Shown piece by piece: positions 6,230-6,625 of a DNA stretch of 6,625 nt; the stretch's first letter is position 1; every line of letters starts with the position of its first letter. The translations under genes and the position numbers were made by a program. The stretch comes from Deltaproteobacteria bacterium (GTDB lineage: Bacteria > Desulfobacterota > DSM-4660 > Desulfatiglandales > B25-G16), in NCBI GenBank assembly GCA_020355145.1, contig CP070660.1, forward strand, positions 1,496,480 through 1,503,104, read 5' to 3'. The notes below the pieces were generated by a model. That model saw only the letters and a list, made by a program, of their open reading frames with translations, did no database searches and was not told the DNA's origin.

Positions 6230-6625
6230 ATGAAATTTGCACTATTCTTGGGTTGTACAACTCCTGCCAGGCTGCCACAGTATGAATCCTCTTCCAGGGC
6301 AGTATTAGGAAAGCTTGGTGTAGAGGTGATAGATATAAAGGAGTTTAACTGTTGCGGGTATCCCATAAGAAACCTTGACTTTAAGGCATCCATTCTCTCT
6401 TCAGCGAGGAATCTGGCCCTTGCCCAAAAGGAAAACATAAACCTAATCGTCCTTTGTAAATGCTGCTTTGGGATGCTAAAAAAGGCGGGGCATCTAATGA
6501 AGGAGGATCCATCTTTGAGAAAGGAGATTAACAACACACTCGAAAGAGAGGGCCTGAAATTTGAGGGAGACCTTGAAATCATGCATCTACTCTCCCTACT
6601 CTACCATGATGTGGGTGTTGACAAA
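6230..6625 (+). CDS. HdrB-like CCG-domain protein (heterodisulfide reductase subunit B family), 5' part only
   Basis: The frame starts at ATG 6230 and stays open to the window edge, giving 132 of the family's roughly 290 residues. The N-terminus reads MKFALFLGCTTPARLPQYE, the typical HdrB opening. The first CCG-type motif is complete: Cys9, then Cys41-Cys42-Gly (NCCGYPIRNLD), then Cys76-x-Cys78-Cys79 (LCKCCFG). In methanogen HdrB two such motifs bind noncubane [4Fe-4S] clusters that reduce a heterodisulfide; the second motif would lie outside this window. As the partner of the HdrC-like modules in the preceding gene, 69 bp upstream, it is the likely cytoplasmic catalytic or electron-accepting subunit; its substrate is unknown. 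An in-frame TAA at 6221-6223 rules out a longer N-terminus, and the homology begins at this Met. No Shine-Dalgarno sequence is visible, since the upstream bases belong to the 7-mer array. Confidence 0.92.
   Translation, partial: MKFALFLGCTTPARLPQYESSSRAVLGKLGVEVIDIKEFNCCGYPIRNLDFKASILSSARNLALAQKENINLIVLCKCCFGMLKKAGHLMKEDPSLRKEINNTLEREGLKFEGDLEIMHLLSLLYHDVGVDK

Noticed and set aside
6181..6582. Minus-strand open frame of 133 codons
   Set aside because: It is antisense to the HdrB-like gene, whose CCG motif and typical N-terminus are clear; its C-terminal end is simply the translated tandem repeats.

Overview
The window looks like chromosomal DNA from an anaerobic bacterium with moderate GC content. 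The gene set is an Nfn/Sud-type flavoprotein pair, formate-tetrahydrofolate ligase, and a membrane cytochrome b fused to HdrC-type iron-sulfur modules followed by HdrB. This fits a Desulfobacterota-like sulfate reducer or syntroph, or a related lineage using the Wood-Ljungdahl pathway. That assignment is inference from gene content; no rRNA or other phylogenetic marker is present.

Layout. Positions 1-2149 (minus strand) hold a two-gene operon: the small FAD/[2Fe-2S] subunit (nfnA/sudB-like, complete), then the large GltA-like subunit (nfnB/sudA-like, its C-terminus cut by the window's left edge). A 326-bp divergent intergenic region (2150-2475) carries a candidate minus-strand promoter, a direct repeat, and a plus-strand leader with several Shine-Dalgarno-like sequences. 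Positions 2476-4239 (plus) encode a divergent 587-residue formate-tetrahydrofolate ligase (fhs). A perfect 11-bp hairpin follows it, then a good promoter (TTGACA). Positions 4409-6160 (plus) encode a 583-residue redox protein: a NarI-like five-helix diheme cytochrome b domain, a CxxCH heme c site in the predicted periplasmic loop, and two consecutive HdrC-like modules giving four [4Fe-4S] motifs. After a short spacer made of tandem 9-mer and 7-mer repeats, an HdrB-like CCG protein starts at 6230 and runs off the right edge.

How they may work together (inference). Fhs activates formate onto tetrahydrofolate in the methyl branch of the Wood-Ljungdahl pathway, or in one-carbon biosynthesis. Nfn/Sud couples ferredoxin, NADH and NADPH pools, which could supply or balance the NADPH used by later folate enzymes. 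The NarI-HdrC-HdrC protein plus HdrB would form a membrane complex moving electrons between periplasmic c-type cytochromes and/or the quinone pool and a cytoplasmic disulfide, ferredoxin or flavoprotein partner. Its substrate cannot be read from the sequence. The unusual part of the window is this fused heme c / heme b / four-cluster protein.
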